Source: Trypanosoma brucei gambiense DAL972 (lineage: Eukaryota; Euglenozoa; Kinetoplastea; Trypanosomatida; Trypanosomatidae). Taken from it: a stretch of 64,000 nt of DNA. The position numbers were made by a program, and so were the translations under genes. The notes under the pieces are model-generated. The model saw nothing but the letters and a program-made list of their open reading frames with translations, was not told where the DNA came from and did no database searches. The stretch lies in assembly GCF_000210295.1 (NCBI RefSeq), contig NC_026735.1:817749-881748 (forward strand). The letters are read 5' to 3'. Shown here piece after piece: positions 1 through 9,424 of the stretch. Every line of letters begins with the position of its first letter. The first letter of the stretch is position 1.

Positions 1-2
1 AC

Positions 3-1646
3 TTGCTTTCTCTGTGTCTCGTACGGACGACTCAGGGAGCACTTGGATGTTCATTTCTGGCGCTCCTCGATGGTGTTTTCCATCATTGCAACAGCGTGTT
101 TGGTTTAGCGACCGGTGGAACAGGTATTGCAGCGCGCGGAGGCGGGTCAAGTCAGGTTGCACTGCTTTCCGTATCTGTCTACGCTGTGCACCGGCTTTTA
201 TCGCGATGTGGTGAGTCTGTTACCTCAACACTTGTTGCGGCATGCGACGTGCAATTGTGGTTAGAGCGCTCACTTTCTGTACTTGCAAGTGGTGGGTTGC
301 TTGCCGTTTACTGCGGGGCGTACGCTGTCAAAACGTTTCTGTCATTCGCCCCGCGAACGGCTTCCCACTACCCCGCGTTGGCCGCAGCGGCTGTTGATAG
401 CGCATGCAGACACTGTGGTATACCGGACGCATCGTCCCTTTTTGCCGGCTTGCTCACTTGTTTGTGTGATCACAAGGAAGGCGAATGCGCTCTCGCAGGC
501 GAACTGCTGTCGGTTGTGGCTCACCATTGCCAACTCGCGACTCCTCACCGGTCCGTGCTTTTGCGAAGTACCTCCGATTATGTGCTTCGCGCCTCGAAGC
601 TTTGCCTTGAGGAAAAGAGTCGATTGCAGGATGGAGTGGAAAGTAACACATGCCAGCAATGCAAGGTGCTCCAGCTTGTGCGGTGCTTTCCCTTAATAAC
701 TCATTTTACCGTTAGTGACGCTCCTCACGATGAGGCAACGACGAGGCTTCTCTCAAGTTGTTTCGCCGCCTCATCTTCTGTTTTGTTTGTGCTTGATGCC
801 ATCGATGACGACGTGTTGGCGGACATGGGCTCTTCTCTTATTGCACTGTTTCATGCCTCCACTGGTGCAAACCGTAGTTGTACGACGTTGTCTACCGTAT
901 GTACCGCCATGAGTGTGGTGGGACTCGTTAACCCATCATTTTTCAATGATGGCGCTGTGTTATCTGCTGTGTTGACTCTTTTTAAAAAGGAAGTTGAGGT
1001 TGCCCCAAGAAAAGGGATGGATTACATTGGCTGTTGCTTGCCGGTAGCCCTTTCTTGCGTGCGCCACCCCCAGCAACTCAGTGTTATTGCAGGAGGTGAC
1101 TTAACACCTGCAGCTGCCCGTGGTGTGCCTGTTGCTTCAGCTTGGTTAGTAATGTTTGGAGTGTGGAGTTCTATTTCCCCCTTCGCAGATCACTTTACGT
1201 CGTTGTATTTTCTTGCGGCATGGCACCGACTTCTACTTTATGCCGTATCGGTTCGGGCAAGCGATGCCAATAGGCTTGATATGCTTGCTACCAGTGCGCC
1301 TTGTTGCTGTGTTTACGCACTGCCAAGTTTGCACGTGAAGTCGCTTCCGGCCAGACGACTGGCGGGTTGCAGTATTGCGCAATGCATTGCTGCTGGTTTG
1401 TCGTTGGTAGTAGTTAGGGGCCAGCGAGCGGCGAAATCACAAATGCTAGACGCGGAAATACGGAAGCCACTGTACATTGCAAGAAGGTACAAAGCCTTAT
1501 CTGGTCTCACAATGCACGAGTCAGGGGCTGATATATTTTTATCAATGAGTGTACCTGAGGGTGCGAGTTGGTTGCTCCAACAAATGTGTGACGCTGGATA
1601 TGAAGCGGAGGTCAATATGGCTATGCTTTTTGCTGCAGACTGTTGA
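3..1646 (+). CDS. C-terminal part of an unrecognised large protein (5' end outside window)
   Basis: The frame is open from the first complete codon in the window to a TGA at 1644-1646, giving 547 visible residues with no convincing initiator, so the gene starts upstream. The protein is rich in Ala, Leu, Ser and Cys and looks like stacked hydrophobic helices, as in an alpha-solenoid or HEAT-like protein. I see no catalytic motif, signal peptide or clear membrane segment. It is followed by a 297-bp spacer and then the uS15 gene on the same strand, so it belongs to the same polycistronic unit. I do not recognise the family; most likely it is a conserved kinetoplastid protein of unknown role. The long frame, without simple-sequence bias, supports it being coding. 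Confidence 0.75.
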   Translation: MLSLCLVRTTQGALGCSFLALLDGVFHHCNSVFGLATGGTGIAARGGGSSQVALLSVSVYAVHRLLSRCGESVTSTLVAACDVQLWLERSLSVLASGGLLAVYCGAYAVKTFLSFAPRTASHYPALAAAAVDSACRHCGIPDASSLFAGLLTCLCDHKEGECALAGELLSVVAHHCQLATPHRSVLLRSTSDYVLRASKLCLEEKSRLQDGVESNTCQQCKVLQLVRCFPLITHFTVSDAPHDEATTRLLSSCFAASSSVLFVLDAIDDDVLADMGSSLIALFHASTGANRSCTTLSTVCTAMSVVGLVNPSFFNDGAVLSAVLTLFKKEVEVAPRKGMDYIGCCLPVALSCVRHPQQLSVIAGGDLTPAAARGVPVASAWLVMFGVWSSISPFADHFTSLYFLAAWHRLLLYAVSVRASDANRLDMLATSAPCCCVYALPSLHVKSLPARRLAGCSIAQCIAAGLSLVVVRGQRAAKSQMLDAEIRKPLYIARRYKALSGLTMHESGADIFLSMSVPEGASWLLQQMCDAGYEAEVNMAMLFAADC

Positions 1647-1810
1647 TGCAATTAATCATCTGCTGTTTGTAACGTTATTATCCACTTACTTATCTCATAT
1701 TCCATCGCAAGAACGATGACTGTTCCCTCATAATGTTTTTTTTAAATCGCTGTTGTCGTCTTATTGTTAAACACTACACATATATACATATCTATATGTA
1801 TGTGTATATG

Positions 1811-1927
1811 TATGTTTTTTTTTTTTTTTTTGCAAGCTCTCTTTGTCTGCAGGTATCGAAACTTTTTTTTCTTTTTTTCTTTTTTGTCGTCAATCTTTTT
1901 TTGTTTTATTCTTTTCAATGGCCCAAG
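1811..1927 (+). promoter_or_regulatory. Trans-splice acceptor region of the uS15 gene
   Basis: A T-run (about 1815-1831) is followed by CTGCAG with its AG at 1851-1852. A second pyrimidine-rich stretch (about 1861-1918) is followed by an AG at 1926-1927, 16 bases before the uS15 ATG. Either AG could accept the spliced leader. The frame of uS15 stays open upstream through the tract, but that N-terminal extension is Phe/Ile-rich and is simply translated pyrimidine tract. Confidence 0.6.
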
Positions 1928-1943
1928 CGAATCCGACAAAGCG

Positions 1944-2399
1944 ATGGTGCGCATGCATGGTAATGGTCATGGCAAGGCTGCATCGGCCTTGCCGTACCGC
2001 CGGACACCACCGACGTGGTTGAAATCCTCCAGCCGCGATGTTATCGATGCCGTTTGCAAGTTGGCAAAAAAGGGGCTTTCACCAAGTCGTATTGGCATGC
2101 AACTTCGTGACTCGATGGGTATCGCGCAAGTGAAAAATGTGACGGGCCGCAAAATTTTGCGCATTTTAAAGCACAAGGGCATGGCGCCTGAGATCCCTGA
2201 GGATTTGTACTGCTTAATTAAGCGGGCAACTCAAATGCGTAAGCACCTTGAGCGCAACACGAAAGATAAGGATACGAAGTTCCGTCTTATTTTGGTTGAG
2301 TCCCGCATTCACCGCCTTGCACGGTATTACAGACGCGTGAAGCAACTTCCACCCACGTGGAAATATGAGTCCAGCACGGCTTCAGCCATGGTTGCATAA
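1944..2399 (+). CDS. RPS13: 40S ribosomal protein S13 (uS15)
   Basis: This encodes a 151-residue protein, exactly the usual eukaryotic uS15 length. It begins [20 protein letters not shown], close to the canonical MGRMHxxGKGxSxSALPYRR start of eukaryotic S13. The conserved core with PPTWLK, the [12 protein letters not shown] helix and the C-terminal [16 protein letters not shown] region of the S15 fold are all visible. It is a structural component of the small subunit that binds the central domain of 18S rRNA. I chose the ATG at 1944 because it gives the family start; the frame is open further upstream but that part is translated pyrimidine tract. It sits in a directional cluster on the plus strand. 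No breaks. Confidence 0.97.
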   Translation: MVRMHGNGHGKAASALPYRRTPPTWLKSSSRDVIDAVCKLAKKGLSPSRIGMQLRDSMGIAQVKNVTGRKILRILKHKGMAPEIPEDLYCLIKRATQMRKHLERNTKDKDTKFRLILVESRIHRLARYYRRVKQLPPTWKYESSTASAMVA

Positions 2400-2874
2400 C
2401 TGTATGCCCAACGCTCTTGTTGTTTTTTTCAACACTCTTTTTATTGTTATAATTATAGTCATAATTGTTATTGTTGTTGTTTTTTCTGTTTTTGTTTAAT
2501 GAATGTAACGGCTGTTGCTGCCTTTTTTTTTTTCGGGAGGGGTGGGGAGTTGGGGATGTTGTGCCCCCTCCACCTTTTCTCATTGGTCCAACCTGTCGTG
2601 GTCTTTTTCTTTTTTGCAACCCAATAACCTCTCCATATTATTATTTTTTCATTTTCTTGCACATGTCTCCACATCAACCCTCTTTTTCACATTTTGAAGT
2701 GTTACCGGGGGCCCCTGTGAGTTTTTTTTATACTCATTTCCCCCTCTTTCCACTTCAAGCAATATTGTGCTGTAGAGGGAAACAGGGGAAAGTGAGGGCA
2801 CCAAATAAAAGGAACAACTCGGTACACCTCAGTCAGCGTTGAACAAGAACAAGAACAACAAGAACAATAACAAG

Positions 2875-2906
<32 letters not shown>

Positions 2907-3107
2907 AAACAAGAACATCAAAAACAAAAAAAAAAGAATTGCTAGGTCATACTCACAGAGGTGATTGGAAGGTCACTTAGTTTTACGATTGTCATTGCTT
3001 ACTCACACATTTGTATGGGTGATCACGAGTCCTAAAAAGAAACAAACAAGAAAAGAAAGAGAAGGTGTGACTCTTTGTGATCATACATAAATAGTTTTGA
3101 ACCTATC
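2400..3107 (+). other. Intergenic spacer with pyrimidine-rich and AAC-rich tracts
   Basis: There is no convincing gene. The left half is T-rich with several pyrimidine runs (for example 2519-2531 and about 2720-2758, the latter followed by CAAG at 2757-2760). These are candidate processing signals for the uS15 3' end and for splicing of the next gene. The short frames on both strands here are homopolymer-driven. Confidence 0.7.
2841..2937 (+). repeat. AAC/AAG trinucleotide-type simple repeat
   Basis: About 97 bases made almost wholly of AAC and AAG triplets that end in an A-run. It lies on the sense strand of the transcription unit, in the spacer before the gene at 3108. Confidence 0.9.
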
Positions 3108-4679
3108 ATGCGGCGCTTTACACTTATAACGAGATATTTTCCCCTTTTTCATCCATCTGCAGGATGTTTCCAATCAACGGAGAAAAAGGAGCAGGGAAAC
3201 GAGCGGCATCGCAAGTGGTCGTGTGATTCTCCACTTGACGAAACTTGTGCTGAAGAACTGGAGAAGGATGCATCACAGCGTGGTTTCATGCGGCGTGATT
3301 CGGCTAACTCAAAAGTGTATATGGAAGAAACCCTACCGAAACCAGAGCGCATTAGTGGAGGTGTCGCTGTAATGAATTTACCTCCTATGGAAAAGGAACG
3401 GACAGAATTCGACGTGTATCAGCGGTCAACACGTGATTACACATCACAAGTTACGCCGTATGGCACGGTGGGTGTTGGTCTTGGCGCTGGTTTTGGTGCT
3501 CGTGAAGATAAACGACTTGGTTTCCTCCGACCCCGTAAACTACAACCTTTCGGTGGGGAAAGTAGCATAGTGCCGAAGTATGATGAGAATGGCATGCCCA
3601 TTGACGAGTCGCTCACGCGAGAACAGCTGATTAAGAAGCGGCTTGCTTACATGAAGAGTTTTGAGGGCACGACGATGAGTCATCGGGAGCATTTTTTGTT
3701 AGTCGACTTAGATTTTGAGAAGGATGCGATGATATTTGGTACGACGCGGGAGGAGTTTGAGAGGAACGTAACGAGGTTAAAACAAGTAATTAGCGAATAC
3801 AGTAGGTGGGAGCGTACGGACAACTTTTACCTTTACAGCACTATCGTACTTAAGATACTTACGGCTTGGGTGCTTTTGGAATGCATACAACAATACTACG
3901 AACTCCAGTTGTTTTCCATCCACTATGATGATTTTGTCGAGGCGACGGAGGAGACACTTAACTCCCTAGCGTACGATCTTGAACGGGATATGAAGCGCGC
4001 ACGGGAGGAGCTGATAGCCAATCCACCCGATTTTCGACCCGTGGTGGAGGCCGTCCGCCGGGAAAAGCGACGGCTGCTTGATGAAGATGCGAAACGCGTA
4101 ACGAAGGAAACACCAGTCGTCGACAGTAGTGGAAGTGAAGAAGCAAAGGAGAGGAATGCTACTGATGGAGTCTCCCTTGCATCACAGTTGGATGATATTA
4201 TACCCGCATGTATTGGGGGTGATGGCTGTCCCAAACAACCTCTTGAGGGAACAGTGGTGCCGTTGGAAACCTCTGCATTAAACCGAGACGTCAGGGATGA
4301 TGACGCTCTTCGGCCGCACCCAATGGATACGACACAAGAAAAACTGTATTTGGATTCTCTCCGGAGACGTGAAGCACAGAAGGAAATGCGACGCCTTCAG
4401 GATCAAGCAGTTGATGCGGGCCCTTCGGTAGGTGTGTTCGGTTCCTTCTGGCAGTGGGTTCGTGGGGGCGGTAACGTCGTAATAACGCCTCTGCTGCAGG
4501 AAGATTTTACTCGTCTCTCCTACGCTGCCAGTCCGACAAGTATTGAAACACTGCGTTCGATTCGCCGTATCCTTCTCCCACGGAGCGAAGATCACATTCA
4601 GGTTGTACGGGAGGAAATGCTAGAGTACAAACGAGAGAAGGAGTTGAGATGCATCCATCACTCCTCGGATCAGGAATGA
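3108..4679 (+). CDS. Unrecognised protein with possible mitochondrial presequence and one membrane segment
   Basis: The frame encodes 523 residues from the ATG at 3108. The first 20 residues (MRRFTLITRYFPLFHPSAGC) are Arg-containing, hydrophobic and acid-free, as in a mitochondrial targeting peptide. A Gly-rich stretch lies near residue 125 (GVGLGAGFGA) and a hydrophobic helix at about residues 240-262. After it comes a highly charged stretch and a predicted helical C-terminus. The start is uncertain. A pyrimidine tract ending in CTGCAG (AG 3161-3162) lies inside the frame; if it is the splice site, the first in-frame ATG is 3288 (residue 61, MRRDSANSKVY) and the presequence is lost. I do not recognise the family; a mitochondrial membrane-anchored protein is an inference only. 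Confidence 0.8.
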   Translation: MRRFTLITRYFPLFHPSAGCFQSTEKKEQGNERHRKWSCDSPLDETCAEELEKDASQRGFMRRDSANSKVYMEETLPKPERISGGVAVMNLPPMEKERTEFDVYQRSTRDYTSQVTPYGTVGVGLGAGFGAREDKRLGFLRPRKLQPFGGESSIVPKYDENGMPIDESLTREQLIKKRLAYMKSFEGTTMSHREHFLLVDLDFEKDAMIFGTTREEFERNVTRLKQVISEYSRWERTDNFYLYSTIVLKILTAWVLLECIQQYYELQLFSIHYDDFVEATEETLNSLAYDLERDMKRAREELIANPPDFRPVVEAVRREKRRLLDEDAKRVTKETPVVDSSGSEEAKERNATDGVSLASQLDDIIPACIGGDGCPKQPLEGTVVPLETSALNRDVRDDDALRPHPMDTTQEKLYLDSLRRREAQKEMRRLQDQAVDAGPSVGVFGSFWQWVRGGGNVVITPLLQEDFTRLSYAASPTSIETLRSIRRILLPRSEDHIQVVREEMLEYKREKELRCIHHSSDQE

Positions 4680-5225
4680 GGGATGTGATTCATTCTGGAG
4701 GTGAATGCACATTAAGCTGTTAGCGTATATCTGTTTGTGTGATAAGGTGGCGAAGGCCCAAATAATATCGGTGGTGCTTCCTCCTCTCACACGCGTTTAA
4801 ACTGATGAACGCGTGGACACTTATGAGGGTGAGATGTGGTTGGGGGAAGGTGGCATATTTGTGTATCATGAAAACGCACACTTACGTGTGCGTCTGCCTG
4901 TGTTAGTGTCTGTGTCTGTGTTTCTGTTTTTAAATTTTTTGAAGCTTTCCCACATGGGGGTTACCCTGTTTTAATAACTATAATTTTTCTTGTGCGTTCC
5001 CCCCCCCCATCCCCTTTGCCTCCCTTCTTCCTTAAGTTTTCTCTTCGCAACTACCGAAGCAGATAGGTCTTTGAAGTTAGAAAAGAGAAACAATAAGAGG
5101 TGTTTGCTTTGGTGAGAGTGCGGTCGTGCATGAGTGAGCCGAGTGGGGAGGCATTTAGGCAAATTTAGCACCTTAGTGTAGTAGAGCTTTTATCATTATC
5201 ATTATTATTGTTATTAAAGGTTGCA
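4680..5225 (+). other. Intergenic spacer
   Basis: No gene seen. It contains GT-rich sequence around 4890-4925, T-runs, a run of ten C (4999-5008), pyrimidine-rich sequence at 5009-5045 that may serve the downstream trans-splice site, and TTATTA-type repeats just before the next ATG. Confidence 0.7.
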
Positions 5226-6818
5226 ATGAATCGCGACAAGGGTAAGTTCCCCCAATTACCCCCTGTTCTTGTGCAATGCAATGAACTTGAGTCATACTTG
5301 CGTACCCTTAATGATCAACTGGCTGAGCGTTTGGGATGCCTGTGGAGAAATGTGGCGGAAATGCAGGGGGTAGTGAGGACTCTCGACATACATGTGAAGC
5401 TGATTCGTACTTTCTTGCGTGAGCATGCAGTTCTTACTCTCAGTGACAAACTTTTTGAAGACGAACTTGTGTTCGATGGCGGTGACGCGGTTGATTCTTT
5501 TCTGCCAGAATTCTTACGAAAGAGGTTTAATGAGTCCGCCACCGAAACAGAACTGTCTCGGTCTTCCGTAACGGACGAGAGTGAACAAAGCAACGATATC
5601 AGAGAAAGATTCGGTCGCATCAACCGCATTTGCAAAGATCGCTTTATTCGCCAGAAGGAGAGGAACGAGGAGGAGCACCGTCTTCAAACGGAGAGGATGG
5701 ATGCATGTAGGCGTGTTGAAGCAATGTGCCGCGCACTTGAAGCATCCCAAACAACTCATATGGACAAGCTGGAGCGTGTCAGCTACTGGCTGTATCCAGT
5801 TCCCGAATATGAGAATTTTTATTCTGAAAACGCGAGTGGTGAAGGTGGTGATGAATTACTTCGAGATGTTAGGGGGCAAACCAAGGGGGCAAGGGTGGTG
5901 CAGGAGCTACACGAAACAATACGGAATGCACCGATTTTCCTTGAGTTCCGTAGGTTGTTGTTACGCGATGTCTCGGAGCGCTTGGCAGGAGCTCTTGATC
6001 AGCACTCCATGGATATTGCCAACTCCAACATTGCGAGTGTATGTGATTGTGAAGGCTTCCGCAAAGGGAAGAGAAAAAATGCTGGAGCGGTAGGTTCTGT
6101 GGATGACGGAAGTATCTCCAACCCTCCGGATTCCGCATCATTGGCGGAGCAACGACTAAGGGTGCGTAACAACGGTTATATTCACATTAGTGAGGTCGAG
6201 GCTTTACTGAATGCCAGAGTGGAGGCTACACCCGTGTTAAACAAGGGTAACGACACCAATGCGAAATTAATAGAAAGGCGTCTACTGGAACGCATCGAAA
6301 ACCTCGAGGAAAGAATGGCAATGTATGAGGCGGAACGTAAGGAATTCCGGAAGATTCTTTCCGCAGTCGTGGATGCGCATCGGAGCAGGCACGGAATCGG
6401 GATGTCTCTCCGTGAGGCTGTTCTTTCTTCACGTTCAACGAGGAAAGGAGAGCATCAAGATGGTCACAGTAACTTCACTCTGTATGAAATATCCGATCCC
6501 CGGCGGTTTGCAGCGAAAGGCACCCCACCGGGTTCAAAAATACAAGCTTCATCTTCTGGTCGAATAATTGGCTCGTCACCAAGTCCACGAGGAGACAAGA
6601 AAGCAATTGTAGAACCACTCAACCCGTTGGTGGTCTCGGGTGAAGCATCGTACCGTACGGTGGACACATCAACGGTTGCGCGTGAGACGTCAACGCAGGA
6701 GGACATCAACATGACAGCGAATCAAGCGGCGTACCCCTCTTATGTTATGGGTAAGAAAGGTTGCCGTGATGTCGAGAATCTCCCACCGTTACCTTACGAC
6801 CGCAAAACGTTCAAATGA
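5226..6818 (+). CDS. Unrecognised coiled-coil protein
   Basis: This encodes 530 residues from the ATG at 5226; the frame extends a few codons further up but without an ATG. The protein is hydrophilic and charged. There are helical, coiled-coil-prone stretches in the N-terminal 200 residues and a strong one rich in Glu/Arg/Leu around residues 350-385 (for example ERRLLERIENLEERMAMYEA). The last 120 residues are low in structure, rich in Ser, Thr, Pro and Arg, and look disordered. There is no signal peptide, membrane helix or enzyme motif. The composition resembles kinetoplastid cytoskeletal or flagellar proteins, but that is inference; I do not recognise the family. Confidence 0.8.
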   Translation: MNRDKGKFPQLPPVLVQCNELESYLRTLNDQLAERLGCLWRNVAEMQGVVRTLDIHVKLIRTFLREHAVLTLSDKLFEDELVFDGGDAVDSFLPEFLRKRFNESATETELSRSSVTDESEQSNDIRERFGRINRICKDRFIRQKERNEEEHRLQTERMDACRRVEAMCRALEASQTTHMDKLERVSYWLYPVPEYENFYSENASGEGGDELLRDVRGQTKGARVVQELHETIRNAPIFLEFRRLLLRDVSERLAGALDQHSMDIANSNIASVCDCEGFRKGKRKNAGAVGSVDDGSISNPPDSASLAEQRLRVRNNGYIHISEVEALLNARVEATPVLNKGNDTNAKLIERRLLERIENLEERMAMYEAERKEFRKILSAVVDAHRSRHGIGMSLREAVLSSRSTRKGEHQDGHSNFTLYEISDPRRFAAKGTPPGSKIQASSSGRIIGSSPSPRGDKKAIVEPLNPLVVSGEASYRTVDTSTVARETSTQEDINMTANQAAYPSYVMGKKGCRDVENLPPLPYDRKTFK

Positions 6819-7286
6819 GCATTGGCTTATGCCTTTGCATATGTATTCGCATATCGGAGACTCTCATTTCGATGGACAGGCCTTTTCTTTGTTCCTTTTC
6901 CCTGTTTTTTTCTTTCTTCCTTCCTTCCTTTTTACGAGACATCGACCGCTGCGTGTAATGGTACTTCTTTTCCTGCATTCGCACGCGCACGTACGCAGGA
7001 TTGATAGTGTACACGCTGGTGCGTGTAACTGTGTTGTGCGCATTCACGTGTAATATATATATATATATATATATTACGGAGAGGACAAACGTGCATGTCC
7101 TCACCTCTTTTTGCATGTAAATTTATTATCCTTTTTTTTTCCATTCTGTTGCGTTTGTATGTTAGAGGTTATCTCTTGCTGCTTGGGTGTGCTCTACCGT
7201 GATATACCACCTAGTTCATGTGCTTCCCGATGGTGTTGTAACCCTCTTGACTTTCATTTTTCTTCTGAAGAGAATTTTAAAGGGTA
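6819..7286 (+). other. Intergenic spacer with (TA)n run
   Basis: No gene seen. It holds pyrimidine runs at about 6882-6931, an uninterrupted TA dinucleotide run at 7052-7075, and a pyrimidine-rich stretch (about 7241-7266) followed by GAAGAG, the probable splice acceptor for the gene whose ATG is at 7287. Confidence 0.75.
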
Positions 7287-8549
7287 ATGTCGCTTTCATG
7301 TGGACCACGAACCCCCTATATGCCACGCATGGAAAGATTTTTTTTACTGCTGTTGACAGGACAGGCGCTGTTATGCCATTTTCATCAACCGGCTGCAGCA
7401 GTTGTTGGGTTACAAGAAGCTAACATGACACTCGAAGCCAGGGACTGGTCACAAGACAGTGCTGTATTAGATACCTCCGTGAAGGTGGTAACGTCTACCG
7501 TATGTGGATTAATAAATAGCACCGAAGAAATTTCCATTCCCAATGGCTGGTGCGTAGCTTTCCTCACTCCTATGGCGCCTGGTAAGTTGACACTTAACAT
7601 ACATGCAGAGACATCAAATGTGCGAGATTTCGTCACGGTGAGTGATACGTTTCGCCATTGGGTGGGTGATGATTCCAAAGACCTAATGGACCGCGTCACG
7701 GAAGCTGTCAACAGGGAATTGGGAGTGCAGTATTCCACACTCAGTAAATTGAGCGGAGTTTACTCTTCTCCCTGTCGCAGTGGTAAGGTTAATGAGATGC
7801 TTCCTCTGTGCAACTCCACACGTAATTGTAAGACTGTTCTGTCATTTGAAGGGCTGAAGAGCAATGTGACGGAGTTTCTGTGTGCCCGTGTGCCTAAACC
7901 TTGTGAAAAACACGTACAAACAGAGGAGGTGTGGGGTGGAAATGTAGAGATTATCATTGAGGGAGTGAAGAATAGCATGGAGATCGCGATTGACCTTGTA
8001 GCTGAAGTAAGAGAAGGAAATTTCAGTGCCGAGCGGATCGAATTATTGCAGGATGAACGAGCCGCGCAACTTTTTGCATCAAACGAGTTAAAAATGTACG
8101 ATTACCCTCTTATAGACGAAAAGAAATGCGCGAGCGGGAATGACTTGTGGTTGCTTCTCATCGCCGTGCCGCTTATCCTGTTGCTTTTTTCGTTTCGTTA
8201 CATTTTCGGTATTGGACGACGGAGTGGCAAGCAGATAGAGCGGAACGCAATTATTGATGACGAGGTGCATGGACAACAAATGGGAACGGCGTGCCTTCCT
8301 GGACAGTTCCAAGAGTTTATGTACGTGGATCCACAACAATTAAACGGTTGTGAGGGTAACGAATTCATTCAAGAGGCAGATCAAATATTAGAGAATCAGT
8401 ATACACCACAGTTTACCCCTGCATGTGCTGAGGGGGATGGTGAAACCGCTTCATGCCCTGGTGAAGAACACACTGAAGACAATGCCATATATGAATACGG
8501 CGCAGAGCAACAGTTTGGAGGTGGCGGTGACCGTGCAGATCATGTTTGA
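7287..8549 (+). CDS. Type I membrane glycoprotein, family not recognised
   Basis: This encodes 420 residues from the first ATG after the likely AG at about 7269-7272. A hydrophobic signal peptide (residues 16-38, with FFLLLLTGQALL) is followed by an extracytoplasmic domain to about residue 285. That domain has at least five N-glycosylation sequons (NMT, NST twice, NVT, NFS) and several cysteines, including one in each of CGLINS, GWCVAF, SPCRSG, PLCNS and NCKTV. A strong transmembrane helix spans about residues 286-310. It is followed by a basic stop-transfer (GRRSGKQ) and an acidic, Glu/Gln-rich cytoplasmic tail of about 105 residues. This is the architecture of trypanosome type I surface or endosomal glycoproteins such as invariant surface glycoproteins, but I see no specific match. 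The cell-surface, flagellar-pocket or endosomal location is inferred from topology. Confidence 0.85.
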   Translation: MSLSCGPRTPYMPRMERFFLLLLTGQALLCHFHQPAAAVVGLQEANMTLEARDWSQDSAVLDTSVKVVTSTVCGLINSTEEISIPNGWCVAFLTPMAPGKLTLNIHAETSNVRDFVTVSDTFRHWVGDDSKDLMDRVTEAVNRELGVQYSTLSKLSGVYSSPCRSGKVNEMLPLCNSTRNCKTVLSFEGLKSNVTEFLCARVPKPCEKHVQTEEVWGGNVEIIIEGVKNSMEIAIDLVAEVREGNFSAERIELLQDERAAQLFASNELKMYDYPLIDEKKCASGNDLWLLLIAVPLILLLFSFRYIFGIGRRSGKQIERNAIIDDEVHGQQMGTACLPGQFQEFMYVDPQQLNGCEGNEFIQEADQILENQYTPQFTPACAEGDGETASCPGEEHTEDNAIYEYGAEQQFGGGGDRADHV

Positions 8550-9424
8550 GCAGTCGGCAAGGAACCGAGTATTTAACAGAGGGTGAGTGATGCATACATT
8601 TCTTTTTTTGTTCTTGTTTTTGTAGTTGGTCGGAAGTTTGGACGTGCGGGATTCTGTGTTTTTTTTTCTTCTCATTATGTGGGAGAGCTGAGAAAGAATT
8701 TTCTTTTTCCCGCTTTTCTTTCGTCCTTGTTTTCGTTTTTTTTCGACGTACATAGAATGGATCTAGGGAGGAGAAACTATGCACCCATAGAAGTGGAGTG
8801 CATTTTTTTTTTTTTGACTCCTCCCTCTCTTTATTTGTCTCTTTATTTCCCCTCCTCCTTTCCTCTCAACTTCTTCAGCATATATGGAGGTGATTTGTGG
8901 GGGGGGGGGATGGCATTCCGTTTACATGTGTGTATACGCCCATACGTATGTATATACATATATTTATATATTTATTTATTTTTGCCAGGTAAGAGAAGGC
9001 ACGTACTAGTTGCGATGATGTTAGTGTTTTTTCTTTCCATCGCTTAATACCGGTATATTTGTTTTTGGTTATTTTTGTTGTTGCGCACGACTTATCATTT
9101 TATCAAACTGTTTGTCCCCCTTATTTAACCCGTTTTACGCCCCATCGCTTACCCTGCGGACTGCATCAGTTGATTGGAAATGCGGGTGCACTAACGGAGT
9201 TTGTTACCGTTGTGTTTCTCTTGCATTGAGGTTGAGTTTTATTTTTCTTCATTTATCTCCTTCCTTCCTTCCTTCCTTCTTTATTTATTTTTTTGTTCCC
9301 ACGTACTTCGTGCGCTGCATCCGCTTGAAGATATATCGCCATCATTATTTAAGCCAAACAGAAGTGAAAGTAGCAAAAGAGATCTATAAGGAAAGGTTGC
9401 AACAGTCATACCAGGTATTAAACA
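8550..9424 (+). other. Intergenic spacer
   Basis: No gene that I believe. It is T-rich with an 11-G run at 8899-8909, TA/TTTA-rich sequence at about 8945-8980, and a TTCC-repeat pyrimidine tract at about 9257-9298 that probably directs splicing of the HSP100 gene. The plus-strand frames at 8583-9047 and 9112-9486 are translated pyrimidine tracts. Confidence 0.7.

Noticed and set aside
1313..1651. Minus-strand 112-codon frame
   Set aside because: Shadow of the plus-strand coding region ending at 1646.
8583..9047. 154-codon plus-strand frame between the glycoprotein and HSP100
   Set aside because: Phe/Leu/Ser-rich translation of pyrimidine tracts and TA repeats.
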